The translations under genes were made by a program, and so were the position numbers. From contig NZ_CP034834.1 of the NCBI RefSeq assembly GCF_004014715.1, forward strand, positions 1,116,001 to 1,180,000: a stretch of DNA of 64,000 nt, given 5' to 3'. The first letter of the stretch is position 1, and the number at the start of each line of letters is the position of its first letter. Origin of the DNA: Pseudoalteromonas sp. R3 (GTDB lineage: Bacteria > Pseudomonadota > Gammaproteobacteria > Enterobacterales > Alteromonadaceae). The notes under the pieces are model-generated. The model made no database searches and was not told the DNA's origin. It saw only the letters and a program-made list of their open reading frames with translations. Below, piece after piece: positions 46,809-55,900 of this stretch.

Positions 46809-49322
46809 GAGTTTGTTTACGAACCTTCACCAATTCTGGAAGCAACTGGAAACAAACTTACTATTACGACATCTTTGGGCGATCATCCTCCACGCTGACG
46901 TCACTGGATGGAACGGCTCAATGTACTGGTAAAGTTGAGCCCAATGAAACAACGGCAGATTTACGTATTACTGATGGCTCTAACCTGGACCCAATCGAAA
47001 ATCGCTGTGTGATCCAGCAGAACTTTTACGATAGCTACAGTCGGTTAGCGTTGCAGTTGACGATTATCGCCGCACGGAGCAGGGCAAGTTTATTGAAGCC
47101 CGCGGTGTTGCAATGACTTATCAGAATGGTCAGCTGTTGGAAAAAAGAGATGCGCGCAACAGCAACACAGGACAGGTTTACTACAAAGTTGCTGCACTCA
47201 ATGAGCGTGGTCAGGTCACCCAGTATGAAAAGGGTGGCGTTACTATGAACATATCGTATGACCAACAAGGCATGGTCGAGACGATTTCAGACAGTAGCCG
47301 TAATATTCAAAACGATATTTATAGTTTTGATAGCCTGGGTAACCTGAAAACCCGCTCTCAAATTGGGATGGCGGTACGTACTTATCATTACGATGCTCTG
47401 AACCGTGTGCTGGGCGTAAATCAGGTCGATCTGTTTAAGTACTCAGCGTCAGGTAATCTTATTGAAAAAGCCGACTATCTGGTTGGTACTGACATCGAAT
47501 GTTCTGGGTATGGAGAGACTTCGGTCATGGTGTTGGGTCGCTGGACTCAAAAGTATGGTGAAAGCAACGCGCCGCTGCATGGCATTTCATCTAGGAGCCG
47601 CGCAAGCAATTCTGGCTGTTTTGGTACCCTGCCAGGCAAGACTGAGTCGTTCAGATATGATGCCAATGGTAATCAGGTTGAACGGGTTGGCAGTGACGGT
47701 ACGACATCAATCGATTACAGCGCCCGAAACAAAGCGACTGAAATCTCTGGTAACGGAGAAACAGTTACCTTTAGTTATGACGCAAACAACCGTCGCTACA
47801 AGCGAGTCGACAACACGAATACCGTGTACTACGTTGGTGCGCTGGAACTGACTATCCCGAAGGCGAAGGACGGTAAGCCTGTAATCAACCGTTATATCGG
47901 CAATGACGCACAGCAAACGTATTATGATACTAAGCTGAGTAAAACCAAATGGCTGTTTACAGATCATCAGGGCTCAACGATCGCGGTAACCAACAGTGAG
48001 CATAAAGTCCTGACGCGTTATGCGTACGATATCTTTGGCAAACAGCGCGAGGTAGAGTCTAACCCGGGCTGATGGGGGATGTGTTTAGCAACATTAACGA
48101 CAACCTGAGAGCGTACACGGGCCATGAACCGGTTTCACTGGGTGGCGACAAGCGTATCATTCATATGAATGGGCGTATCTATGACTCAGAGACTGGTCGA
48201 TTTATGCAGGCGGACCCGGTGGTACAGGCGCCGAGTAATTTGCAGAATTACAATGCGTATTCTTATGTGTTGAATAATCCGCTGTCATATACGGATCCGA
48301 GTGGGTATTTGTTTAAGAAGCTTGGGAAGTTTATTAAGAAGTACTGGCGACCAATGCTTGCTATTGTGGTTGCATATTACACTGGGGATTGGGCGAATGG
48401 TTTAGAGCTGTTTACAAATCCTATTGCACAAGGTGCTGCAACAGGTGCTATAGCTGGTGGTGCAGCTGGCGCTGTAGGTAGTGGCTCACTCAAAGGTGCG
48501 CTAACTGGCGCGGCCACAGGTGCTGCTTTTGGAGCGATAGGAGCCAACTTTACGGGGGCTGCTGAGGGAAGTTTTGAGCATATTGCATCACATGCATTGG
48601 CAGGTGGAGTACTTGCTGAAATCCAAGGGCAGAACTTTGGTCATGGATTCTGGAGTGCGGGCCTAACGAAAGGGATGGATGTCAACGGGTTTATGCCTGG
48701 GGTTGGTGCTGGAATGAATATGGCACGAACTTTAGTTGCTGGTATTATTGGTGGTACTGTATCTGAGTTGGTTGGTGGCAAGTTTGCTAACGGTGCAGTT
48801 ACAGCGGCTTTTGCTCAGGCATTTAATGGTAATTCATTTTGGGATAGGGCGCAGGAATACGGAGAGTTAGCTTTAGAGTTGGCACCGGGTTATGACCTGG
48901 CAATGTGTATGAGAGCGGCAGCAAGTTGTAGTACGACTGAGTGGGCCATGGCTATGGCTGATTTTACGCCATTAGCTGGTATTGCTAAGGCTAAGAAAGC
49001 TTATAATTTAGTTGATAAGGTTACAGATAAGGGATTGGGCTCTACTCGCAAAAGAGTACGGGAATATTTAAACAATATTGAGGATGTTCCTCGGGAGCAA
49101 TTAGTTAAAGATTTAGAAAAAGCGGGCTTTGAAAAGGTATTTGATGGAAATGGCATGCAACATTTTCAACGAGGAAAGTGGAAAGTTAGGATAGACCCTC
49201 CTCATGGTAAGACTGACTATAATCACATGCACATCAATCGAGGTGGAAACAAAAATGCTTTTGATAAAAACTTGAAGCCGGTTTCTCATAAAAGTCCAGA
49301 TGCGCACATATCGATACAGTAA
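46809..49322 (+). pseudogene. 5'-truncated Rhs/YD-repeat gene with C-terminal toxin-like domain; two frame breaks
   Basis: About 840 codons of a polymorphic-toxin Rhs protein. YD-type repeats begin with KQTYYYDIFGRSSS and continue to the core end NYNAYSYVLNNPLSYTDPSG (48241-48306). Next come a Gly/Ala-rich linker and a C-terminal domain of about 110 residues with IDPPHGKTDYNHMHINRGG and HKSPDAHISI, a His-rich pattern suggestive of a nuclease toxin. Frame breaks occur near 47043 and 48066-48068; each is repaired by one added base. The first 500 or more residues expected of a full Rhs, including any secretion signal, are absent. The gene may thus be a displaced orphan tip. A putative immunity gene follows 12 bases later. 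Confidence 0.8.
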
Positions 49323-49334
49323 TGAGGTGAAAAT

Positions 49335-49676
49335 GTGAGTTTTTTTGAATATAGTTTCCCCGATGAGATTGTAGAGTCTTTTTTATACGACTCCAAAAAC
49401 AATTTAATAGAAATTAGTTTCGAGTCGTACAGTAGAAATGGTGACTTTATTGAGACGCCATGCAAATTAGTTATCAAAGATTGGGTTCAAGCTAATAGTA
49501 AACTTCATAACGCTAAAGAGTATGGCCCTTTGGAGTCATGCTTGGGAGTGATTAGCCTTATTTTAAGTATTACGAGCGATAAAGAACGGGTATGCATTGT
49601 TGCGAATACTATTGACGATAAGTATATCGATTTGTTGTTCACTAATCCTTATATATATGTGGAAACCTTATCTTAA
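49335..49676 (+). CDS. Probable immunity protein for the Rhs C-terminal toxin
   Basis: A 113-residue acidic cytosolic protein starting from GTG, with GAGGTG just upstream. It lies 12 bases after the Rhs toxin-like domain, on the same strand, as immunity genes do. The composition (many Asp, Glu, Tyr; for example FFEYSFPDEIVESFLYDSKN) is typical of immunity proteins. I do not recognise an immunity family, so the call rests on position and size. Confidence 0.65.
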   Translation: MSFFEYSFPDEIVESFLYDSKNNLIEISFESYSRNGDFIETPCKLVIKDWVQANSKLHNAKEYGPLESCLGVISLILSITSDKERVCIVANTIDDKYIDLLFTNPYIYVETLS

Positions 49677-49745
49677 TGTAGTGGTGAATTATCAAGGACA
49701 CCCACCCAAAATCGCAGGCATTCAGTCTGGATATTTGGTAGCCGC

Positions 49746-49801
49746 ATGGACATATATGGACGCTCCAGCTATGTCAAGCCGAGCAGGCCTGCTGGATAGC
49801 G
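49746..49801. repeat. Intercassette repeat R1, copy 1
   Basis: It starts ATGGACATATATGGACGCTC and continues to about 49801. A near-identical copy is at 51815-51871. It lies between immunity-type genes. Confidence 0.8.
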
Positions 49802-49843
49802 AGTTTTCGGTACTCGCATGTAGCCGCATAGACAGCAACCCAA

Positions 49844-50280
49844 AAATGGCGTACGGACTGTACGCCGTCTAACTTTAGGTAACACTCATTAACCACCCTG
49901 AATGGTTGCATAATTTTAAAAGGGAAACCATCCCAAACTGGCGATTCAAGTTTTGGTAAAACCATTGACTCCAGAGTAAAGGAATTTAGGCACGGTGAAT
50001 AAAGTGAGTGATGTTATAAAAATCTTTGGAAGGCTTTCTTATAGTTCGTTTGCAGCTAGCTTGGTTTTTTTTTGCGTTTCTTACGCTATTTATAGTGGTA
50101 AGGAAGTAGGGTGTAAATATACTGAAACTAAGATATGTGACGACTTCTCAGAACCTTTAATTATTGGTCTGGTATTAGCTGCGTTGTCCGGACTCTTTCG
50201 TTACATTTATTGTAAATTAAGGGACCAATCTCGCAGGTAGACACTACCTAAAATAGTGCCCTGGATTAGTTGACCATTAC
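49844..50280. repeat. Intercassette repeat R2 with small membrane gene, copy 1
   Basis: A stretch of about 437 bases repeated at 52238-52671. It begins with a hairpin (GGCGTAC at 49848-49854, GTACGCC at 49860-49866) and includes the 81-codon gene at 49995. The two copies differ slightly throughout. Confidence 0.85.
49995..50240 (+). CDS. Small membrane protein, duplicate of 52384-52629
   Basis: An 81-residue protein with a GTG start, two membrane segments (about residues 15-34 and 52-72) and a short loop with two cysteines (GCKYTETKICDDF). Its paralogue at 52384 differs at six residues (75 of 81 identical). Keeping the protein intact in both copies suggests that it is under selection. It lies in the array behind the Rhs toxin and may be an orphan immunity or accessory protein; no family is recognised. 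Confidence 0.65.
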   Translation: MNKVSDVIKIFGRLSYSSFAASLVFFCVSYAIYSGKEVGCKYTETKICDDFSEPLIIGLVLAALSGLFRYIYCKLRDQSRR

Positions 50281-50309
50281 ACGCTGATGTTTATGAGGGT
50301 TAAGTTACT

Positions 50310-50483
50310 ATGAAAAAACAATCAATAGGTATAATCATGATCTTGGGGTCGTTTTTCTCTTTGCTCTTAATGGCTTTATTGGGGAAGGAAGTAACTGACT
50401 CCATTCCTTTGGTCATCAAACTATTACTTTTTTTAACCTTTATTATCGGTATGATTTTAACGGGAAGACATATAAAGCTTTAG
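50310..50483 (+). CDS. Very small membrane protein
   Basis: A 57-residue protein, from ATG to TAG, starting MKKQSIGIIMILGSFFSL. Two hydrophobic segments fill most of it (about residues 5-25 and 33-52). A purine-rich GAGGG stands about 14 bases upstream. It lies in the post-Rhs array on the same strand as its neighbours. Function unknown. Confidence 0.5.
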   Translation: MKKQSIGIIMILGSFFSLLLMALLGKEVTDSIPLVIKLLLFLTFIIGMILTGRHIKL

Positions 50484-50501
50484 TTGAAAAACCAGTTTTA
50501 G

Positions 50502-50840
50502 ATGAATTTTCAAATGATTATGGATATTAGAAAGTACTGGTCACCGTTTTTCTGGGGGACGTTTATTTATGCATTGGTTGGACAGTTTACGGTTGTTCTT
50601 GTGCTTCAGAGCTACGGACAAGCAGGTGTCGATAGTTACAAAGCAATAGAAAAAGCTTGTCTTATGATTACTATGCTTGTGATGTGGGGGTATGCTTTTA
50701 CTAGAGCATTTAATGCAAGTACTCTTCCCAGGAAAGCAGTATTAACCTTTTTGTCAGTAGTACTTATTTTCGCTTCAGGCTACCTTTTTTATGTATATGA
50801 TATGATCAAGAAATACAATAAAGCCAGTGTCTTACGATGA
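50502..50840 (+). CDS. Hypothetical membrane protein in the post-Rhs array
   Basis: A 112-residue protein with three or four membrane segments (about residues 15-36, 52-68 and 78-100), AT-rich in base composition like its neighbours. It begins 18 bases after the preceding small gene. No family is recognised. Confidence 0.55.
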   Translation: MNFQMIMDIRKYWSPFFWGTFIYALVGQFTVVLVLQSYGQAGVDSYKAIEKACLMITMLVMWGYAFTRAFNASTLPRKAVLTFLSVVLIFASGYLFYVYDMIKKYNKASVLR

Positions 50841-51028
50841 TTAAAATAGGTGGGTTTAAACTCACTTTTTAAATGTCGAAGTTATGAGAGAAGAGGAATT
50901 AAGAATTTCAAGGGTACCCACTAAAAATCGCAGGTGGAAAGCTCTTTATATAATAACGTGATGACGTATTTAACTGCTTTTGCAGGGGGGGAATCTTGCA
51001 GTCTCAATCCCCCATTAGGAGGTAGGTA

Positions 51029-51790
51029 ATGAAGTTAATAATTTTGCTATTAATTTTTTCTAGTTTTTCTTTGAAAGCCGAGTTGACTCTTAAGGATGTT
51101 GAAGTTGATATTTTTAAGGAAGGCAAGTTAAAGAAAGATGATGTAATGAGCTTGTTGTTGTCGGGCTCTCATGAGGATAAGAATTTATCTAACTACTTGT
51201 TATCTTTAGTATATGGTTATGGGCTTTATGGTGTAGAAAAAAACATTGAAAAGTCTGAATATTACTTTTTACCCTTGTTAGAACTAAAGTATAGAGATAT
51301 TTTCTTTGTGGCTGGCACTTTTTGGTCTAATTCCAGGAACCCAGAGAAATTTAAAAGAGGAGTGATATTGCTAGAGAAGGCTTCTGAGGAAGGAGATTTG
51401 GATGCGTTATATAATTTGTACTCTTTGTATAATCATGGGCGTTATACTAATAAAGATAAGCTCGGGGACATTCTGGGTAGAAACTATGATAAAGGTGATA
51501 AGGAAATCGCACTGCAGTATGGCAAGGTGATGATAGATGGTCTTATTGAGAAACAAGACAAACTTGGAATGCTAAAAGTTTTAGATAATCTGAGCCGAAT
51601 AAGTTTTAAAGGGTATGAAGGAGAGTACTATTATGTATTGGCTGGGTTCTATGGTTATACAAATTCTCCGTTATACGATGAAGAAAAAAGGAACTACTAC
51701 CTAATTCGCTCTTATGAAAATGGGTATTACGCTGCTGAAAAGTTATTGAAAGGAATGGGAATGCTACCGGATTTACCTATAGAAAAGTAA
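51029..51790 (+). CDS. Secreted Sel1-like repeat protein in the post-Rhs array
   Basis: A 253-residue protein with a signal peptide (residues 1-17, ending SLKA) and helical repeats of the Sel1/TPR type, for example KSEYYFLPLLELKYRD, LLEKASEEGDLDALYNLYSL and YENGYYAAEKLLKG. AGGAGG lies upstream. The sequence is strongly AT-rich. Sel1-like proteins are often found beside polymorphic toxins as immunity or accessory factors; that link is inferred here. Confidence 0.7.
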   Translation: MKLIILLLIFSSFSLKAELTLKDVEVDIFKEGKLKKDDVMSLLLSGSHEDKNLSNYLLSLVYGYGLYGVEKNIEKSEYYFLPLLELKYRDIFFVAGTFWSNSRNPEKFKRGVILLEKASEEGDLDALYNLYSLYNHGRYTNKDKLGDILGRNYDKGDKEIALQYGKVMIDGLIEKQDKLGMLKVLDNLSRISFKGYEGEYYYVLAGFYGYTNSPLYDEEKRNYYLIRSYENGYYAAEKLLKGMGMLPDLPIEK

Positions 51791-51814
51791 GTTTGGGTGA
51801 CAGTTACAAGTTAG

Positions 51815-51871
51815 ATGGACATATATGGACGCTCCAGCGATGTCAAGCCGAGTAGGCCTGCGGGATAGCGA
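51815..51871. repeat. Intercassette repeat R1, copy 2
   Basis: It matches 49746-49801 with few differences. Here an extra cassette (51967-52194) separates it from repeat R2. Confidence 0.8.
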
Positions 51872-51966
51872 ATTTTTGTTATCCCGTTCGTTATGTTACC
51901 CGTGTTGCCATGCCTGATGTTTGGTCCGCCCCTGGGTTACCAACAATGTAAAATAACCGTGGATAA

Positions 51967-52194
51967 ATGCTTGTGAAACTAATTTATAACGTCCTTGCTG
52001 GGGTTTTCTTCTTTTTAGCCTACTATGCAATTGAAATAGAGAGTCACTTACTTTTAAGTTTTTTTATTAGTTTGTGCCTAGTATGTATTGCCTTATATAT
52101 TCGTGAAACAAAGGTTAGGTTTTCTGTTTTCTATTATTTTTTGATATCTATTCTGACTTTTTTGGTTTGGAATAGCTATTTTCTGAAAAACTGA
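51967..52194 (+). CDS. Small membrane protein, extra cassette
   Basis: A 75-residue protein with three hydrophobic segments and almost no loops (starting MLVKLIYNVLAGVFFFLAYY). It occupies the gap that distinguishes the second R1-R2 copy from the first, as though it had been inserted there or lost from the other copy. Function unknown. Confidence 0.5.
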   Translation: MLVKLIYNVLAGVFFFLAYYAIEIESHLLLSFFISLCLVCIALYIRETKVRFSVFYYFLISILTFLVWNSYFLKN

Positions 52195-52237
52195 AGAGCA
52201 GTTATGAGTCAAGTGGAGCTCCTAGGACAGCCGCCTT

Positions 52238-52671
52238 AAATGGCGTACAGACTGTATGCCATTTAAGCTAATACTCATAGCCACTCTGAATGGTTGCGCA
52301 GTTTTTACAGGGAGCCCTCCCCTAAACTGGCGGTTCAAGTTTTGGAAGAACCATTGACAACAGAGTGAAGGAATTTAGGCGCGGTGAATAAAGTGAGTGA
52401 TGTTGTAAAAATCTTGGGAAGGCTTTTTTATAGTTCTTTTGCAGCTAGCTTGGTTTTTTTCTACGTTTCTTACGCTATTTATAGTGGTAAGGAAGTAGGG
52501 TGTAAATATAGTGAAACTAAGATATGTGACGACTTCTCAGAACCTTTAATTATTGGCCTGGTATTAGCTGCGTTGTCCGGACTTTTTCGTTACATCTATT
52601 GTAAATTAAGGGACCACTCTCGCAGATAGACACTACCTAAAATAGTGTCCTGGATTAGTTGACCACTACAC
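52238..52671. repeat. Intercassette repeat R2 with small membrane gene, copy 2
   Basis: The second copy of 49844-50280. Its hairpin is longer here: CTTAAATGGCGTAC (52235-52248) with GTATGCCATTTAAG (52254-52267). No gene is seen between its end and 52944. Confidence 0.85.
52384..52629 (+). CDS. Small membrane protein, duplicate of 49995-50240
   Basis: An 81-residue protein with GTG start, two membrane segments and the same loop cysteines as its paralogue (GCKYSETKICDDF). Differences are at residues 8, 11, 15, 27, 43 and 78. The upstream and downstream sequences are duplicated as well, so the whole cassette was copied. Confidence 0.65.
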   Translation: MNKVSDVVKILGRLFYSSFAASLVFFYVSYAIYSGKEVGCKYSETKICDDFSEPLIIGLVLAALSGLFRYIYCKLRDHSRR

Positions 52672-52944
52672 TGATCACACAAGGCAAGATTAGTTCAATG
52701 ATTTAGGAAACAACGCCTATGTCGGGTCAAACTTTTCTATGAGTTTGAAAGTTAAAGTATCTTTCTGTCTTATGAAATTTTATTTAAATTTTTACAACAT
52801 TGTGGTTTCTTTTCGGGTAGTCATTTATACTCTTTCCCTTTTTTAGGTACAGTAATCTAGAGACTTGGCTCAGTGTTGGTCACCATGTGAGACATTGAGG
52901 CGAATTATTGGACGCTAACTTTTTCACATCATATGGAGATTTTG

Positions 52945-55900
52945 ATGGTGATTAACTCTCGTTGCTTCGTTGTATTGTTCACTTTGTTCACTCTGGCTGC
53001 ATGTGGCGGTGGTGGTGGCGATGCTGCGACGAGCACAAACGTAAAAAATACTGCTACTAAGCCGCTGGACAGTGATGCTGATGGTTTACCGGATAACGCA
53101 GATTCAGATGACGATAACGACGGTGTTGAAGATGCACAAGATGCATTCCCGCTGGATGCGACAGAAAGTGTCGATACCGATGGGATGGCATAGGTAACAA
53201 CGCCGATAACGATGATGATAACGACGGCGTTGAAGATGCACAGGATGCATTCCCGCTGGATGCGACAGAGAGCATTGATACAGATGGTGACGGCATAGGC
53301 AACAATGCCGATAATGATGATGACAATGATGGTATTGAAGATGCGCTGGATGATTATCCTCTTGACCCCGCTAAAGGTTTAGATTCAGATAATGATGGTA
53401 TTAATGATCAGCAGGATGCTTATCCTTTTAACAGCGAGCCAGTCTTATGGTCTACCTTTCAACAGTCTGAAAAACATCAAGGTAGTGTAAACTTTTCTGT
53501 TGCACCGGAGTACTTTTCTGAGTTGTGGCATGCTGAGTTTTCAAATGGCGCTAGTAATAGCCAAACTTTTATTGCTGCAAGCGAATACCATGTTTTTAGG
53601 TCGGCAGGTACCAAGTTACACGCGCTTGACGCTTACTCGGGTGAGGAGATTTGGCATGCTGACTTCTCAACTAGAGATTCACTAAACCCTCCGGCCTTTG
53701 CAAACGGAAAAGTTTATGTGCAAACCGGTGGACATGATAACGCTTATTTATGGGCTTTAGATGAAACAGACGGAAATATAATTTTTAACTCACGATATGG
53801 AAATCAATGGTCCACGTATTATGCGCCAACAATTGAAGACAACATTGTATACATTGCTGGTGGGTCTTATGGCGGGATGTATGCATTCGACGGTACCACA
53901 GGTGATGAGCTATGGTTTAAAAGCTTAAACCAATACGATCAATTTACGCCTGCTATTTCTGGTAATTATGCAGTGGCGTATACCGGTGACTATGCTCCAG
54001 CGTTAACCGTGGTGGATAAACTAACCGGTACAGAGGCGTTCTCCATAGCGGATCCCGATTTTGAATGGCGTGGATGGAGTATGGATGCAGTTCCATTAGT
54101 TGGTAATGAAAACAATATTATTGGCTATCAAAATAATCGCCTGGTAAATTTTGACCTAAAGCAACAAAGTATTAGCTGGGATCTAAGCGGAGATTTTGTT
54201 GGCCATCCCGCCATTGCCGAAGCAGGCATATATGTTGTAAACAATAATCAAATTGAGTTAATCAGTGAAACAGATGGTCGCGTTTTATGGAACTGGCAAG
54301 CAGCCTCAAATATTACGTTAACCGGTCAAATTATCCCTGTAATTGATCACCTTTTTGTGTCGACAGCTCTTGGCGTTGAGCTCATTCATATTGCTACTAA
54401 GGAAACTGTCTGGAGTTACGACAAAACGGGTATGTTAGCGCTAAGCAATGGAGTGTTATATGTGTCCAGCCGGAACATGGTATACGCGATTGATGTTGAG
54501 GGTGACAGAGATAACGATGGATTGCCACAGGGGTGGGAGCGTCGCTATGGTGGCGACCTTGACCCGGCTTCAGATGATGATGGCGATGGCCTGACAGCAC
54601 TGGAAGAATATACGGTAAATACATCACCGATAATCTCTGATACCGATGGTGATGGCCTGTCAGATGGTGACGAGGTCAACGAACATGGCACTTCACCCCT
54701 TAAAACCGATAGTGATGGCGATGGCCTGAGCGATGCGGCAGAAGTACTTGAGTGGTTTACTGATCCCTTGTCGGTCGATTCGGACAGTGACGGAATTGAT
54801 GATCAGGCAGAAACACGTGCAGGCCTGGATCCCAACGATGGCACTGATGCGGCGCTGGATAACGATAATGACGGCTACTCCAATGCCCATGAAATATATG
54901 CCGGCTCAGATTTGAATGATGCTCAGTCCATTCCTGTGGTAGGAGATTGGGCGATGGTGCAGGGGAATGCCAGCCACAATGGGTTTCAGGCCCTGATGCT
55001 GGATGCGACTAATTTCACACAGCGCTGGACTCAGTCATTTAGGTACTCTGTATCTACGCCGGCCATTGCGTCAGGTCAGATTTTTGTCACGGGTAATGGT
55101 AGTGTGTTGGCTTTAGATGCCGGGACGGGCGCAGAGCGTTGGTCGAATGCCTCTGTCACAGGCAGTATCAGTGCACCGAGCGCAGGTAATGAGCTTGTTT
55201 ATGTGCATACGGGCGGGCACGGTGATACTGCTCTGTGGGCATTCAATGCGCAAACGGGTGAGCAGGTATTTCGAGGTACACACGGCTCACAGTGGCCAAA
55301 CTACCGCGCCCCTACCATTTTCAATGACCGTGCGTATATCAACGGTGCTTACTCTGGCGGTATGCAGGGATTTAATGCCCTGACGGGAGAGCACTTATGG
55401 GAAGGCACAGCCAGCTGGGCTGATCACTGGGAGCCAGCCGTCAATGATGACTATGTGTTTGCCCCGTATAATGGTGATATTGCGGTGTTAAATCATGATA
55501 ATGGTGAGGTGCTGTTTTCGCTTGATGCTAATCTCGACTCACAAACACCGGTGCTGGGCACACACAATAATGTGATTACCTATGGGGCTCAGCTCGTCAG
55601 TTATGATATTGAGACACAGGCAGTGCTCTGGACCGCAGGTGCATCGGGTGGTGATTATCAGATGCCGGCGGTAGGTGCAGGTCTGGTGGTCACCGTGCAG
55701 GACAATGTACTTAAAGCCTTTAATGAACTCAATGGAGCGCAGTTATGGCAGTGGGCCCCGTCGCAGCATCTTCAGTCCAATATCATTCTGACAGCAAGTC
55801 ATGTATTCGTTGCTTCCGGCAGTACAACGTTTGCCATTAACCTCAGAACACAGGAAGTCGACTGGGAATACAGTCAGGGTGGTCAGTTGTCATTAGGCAA

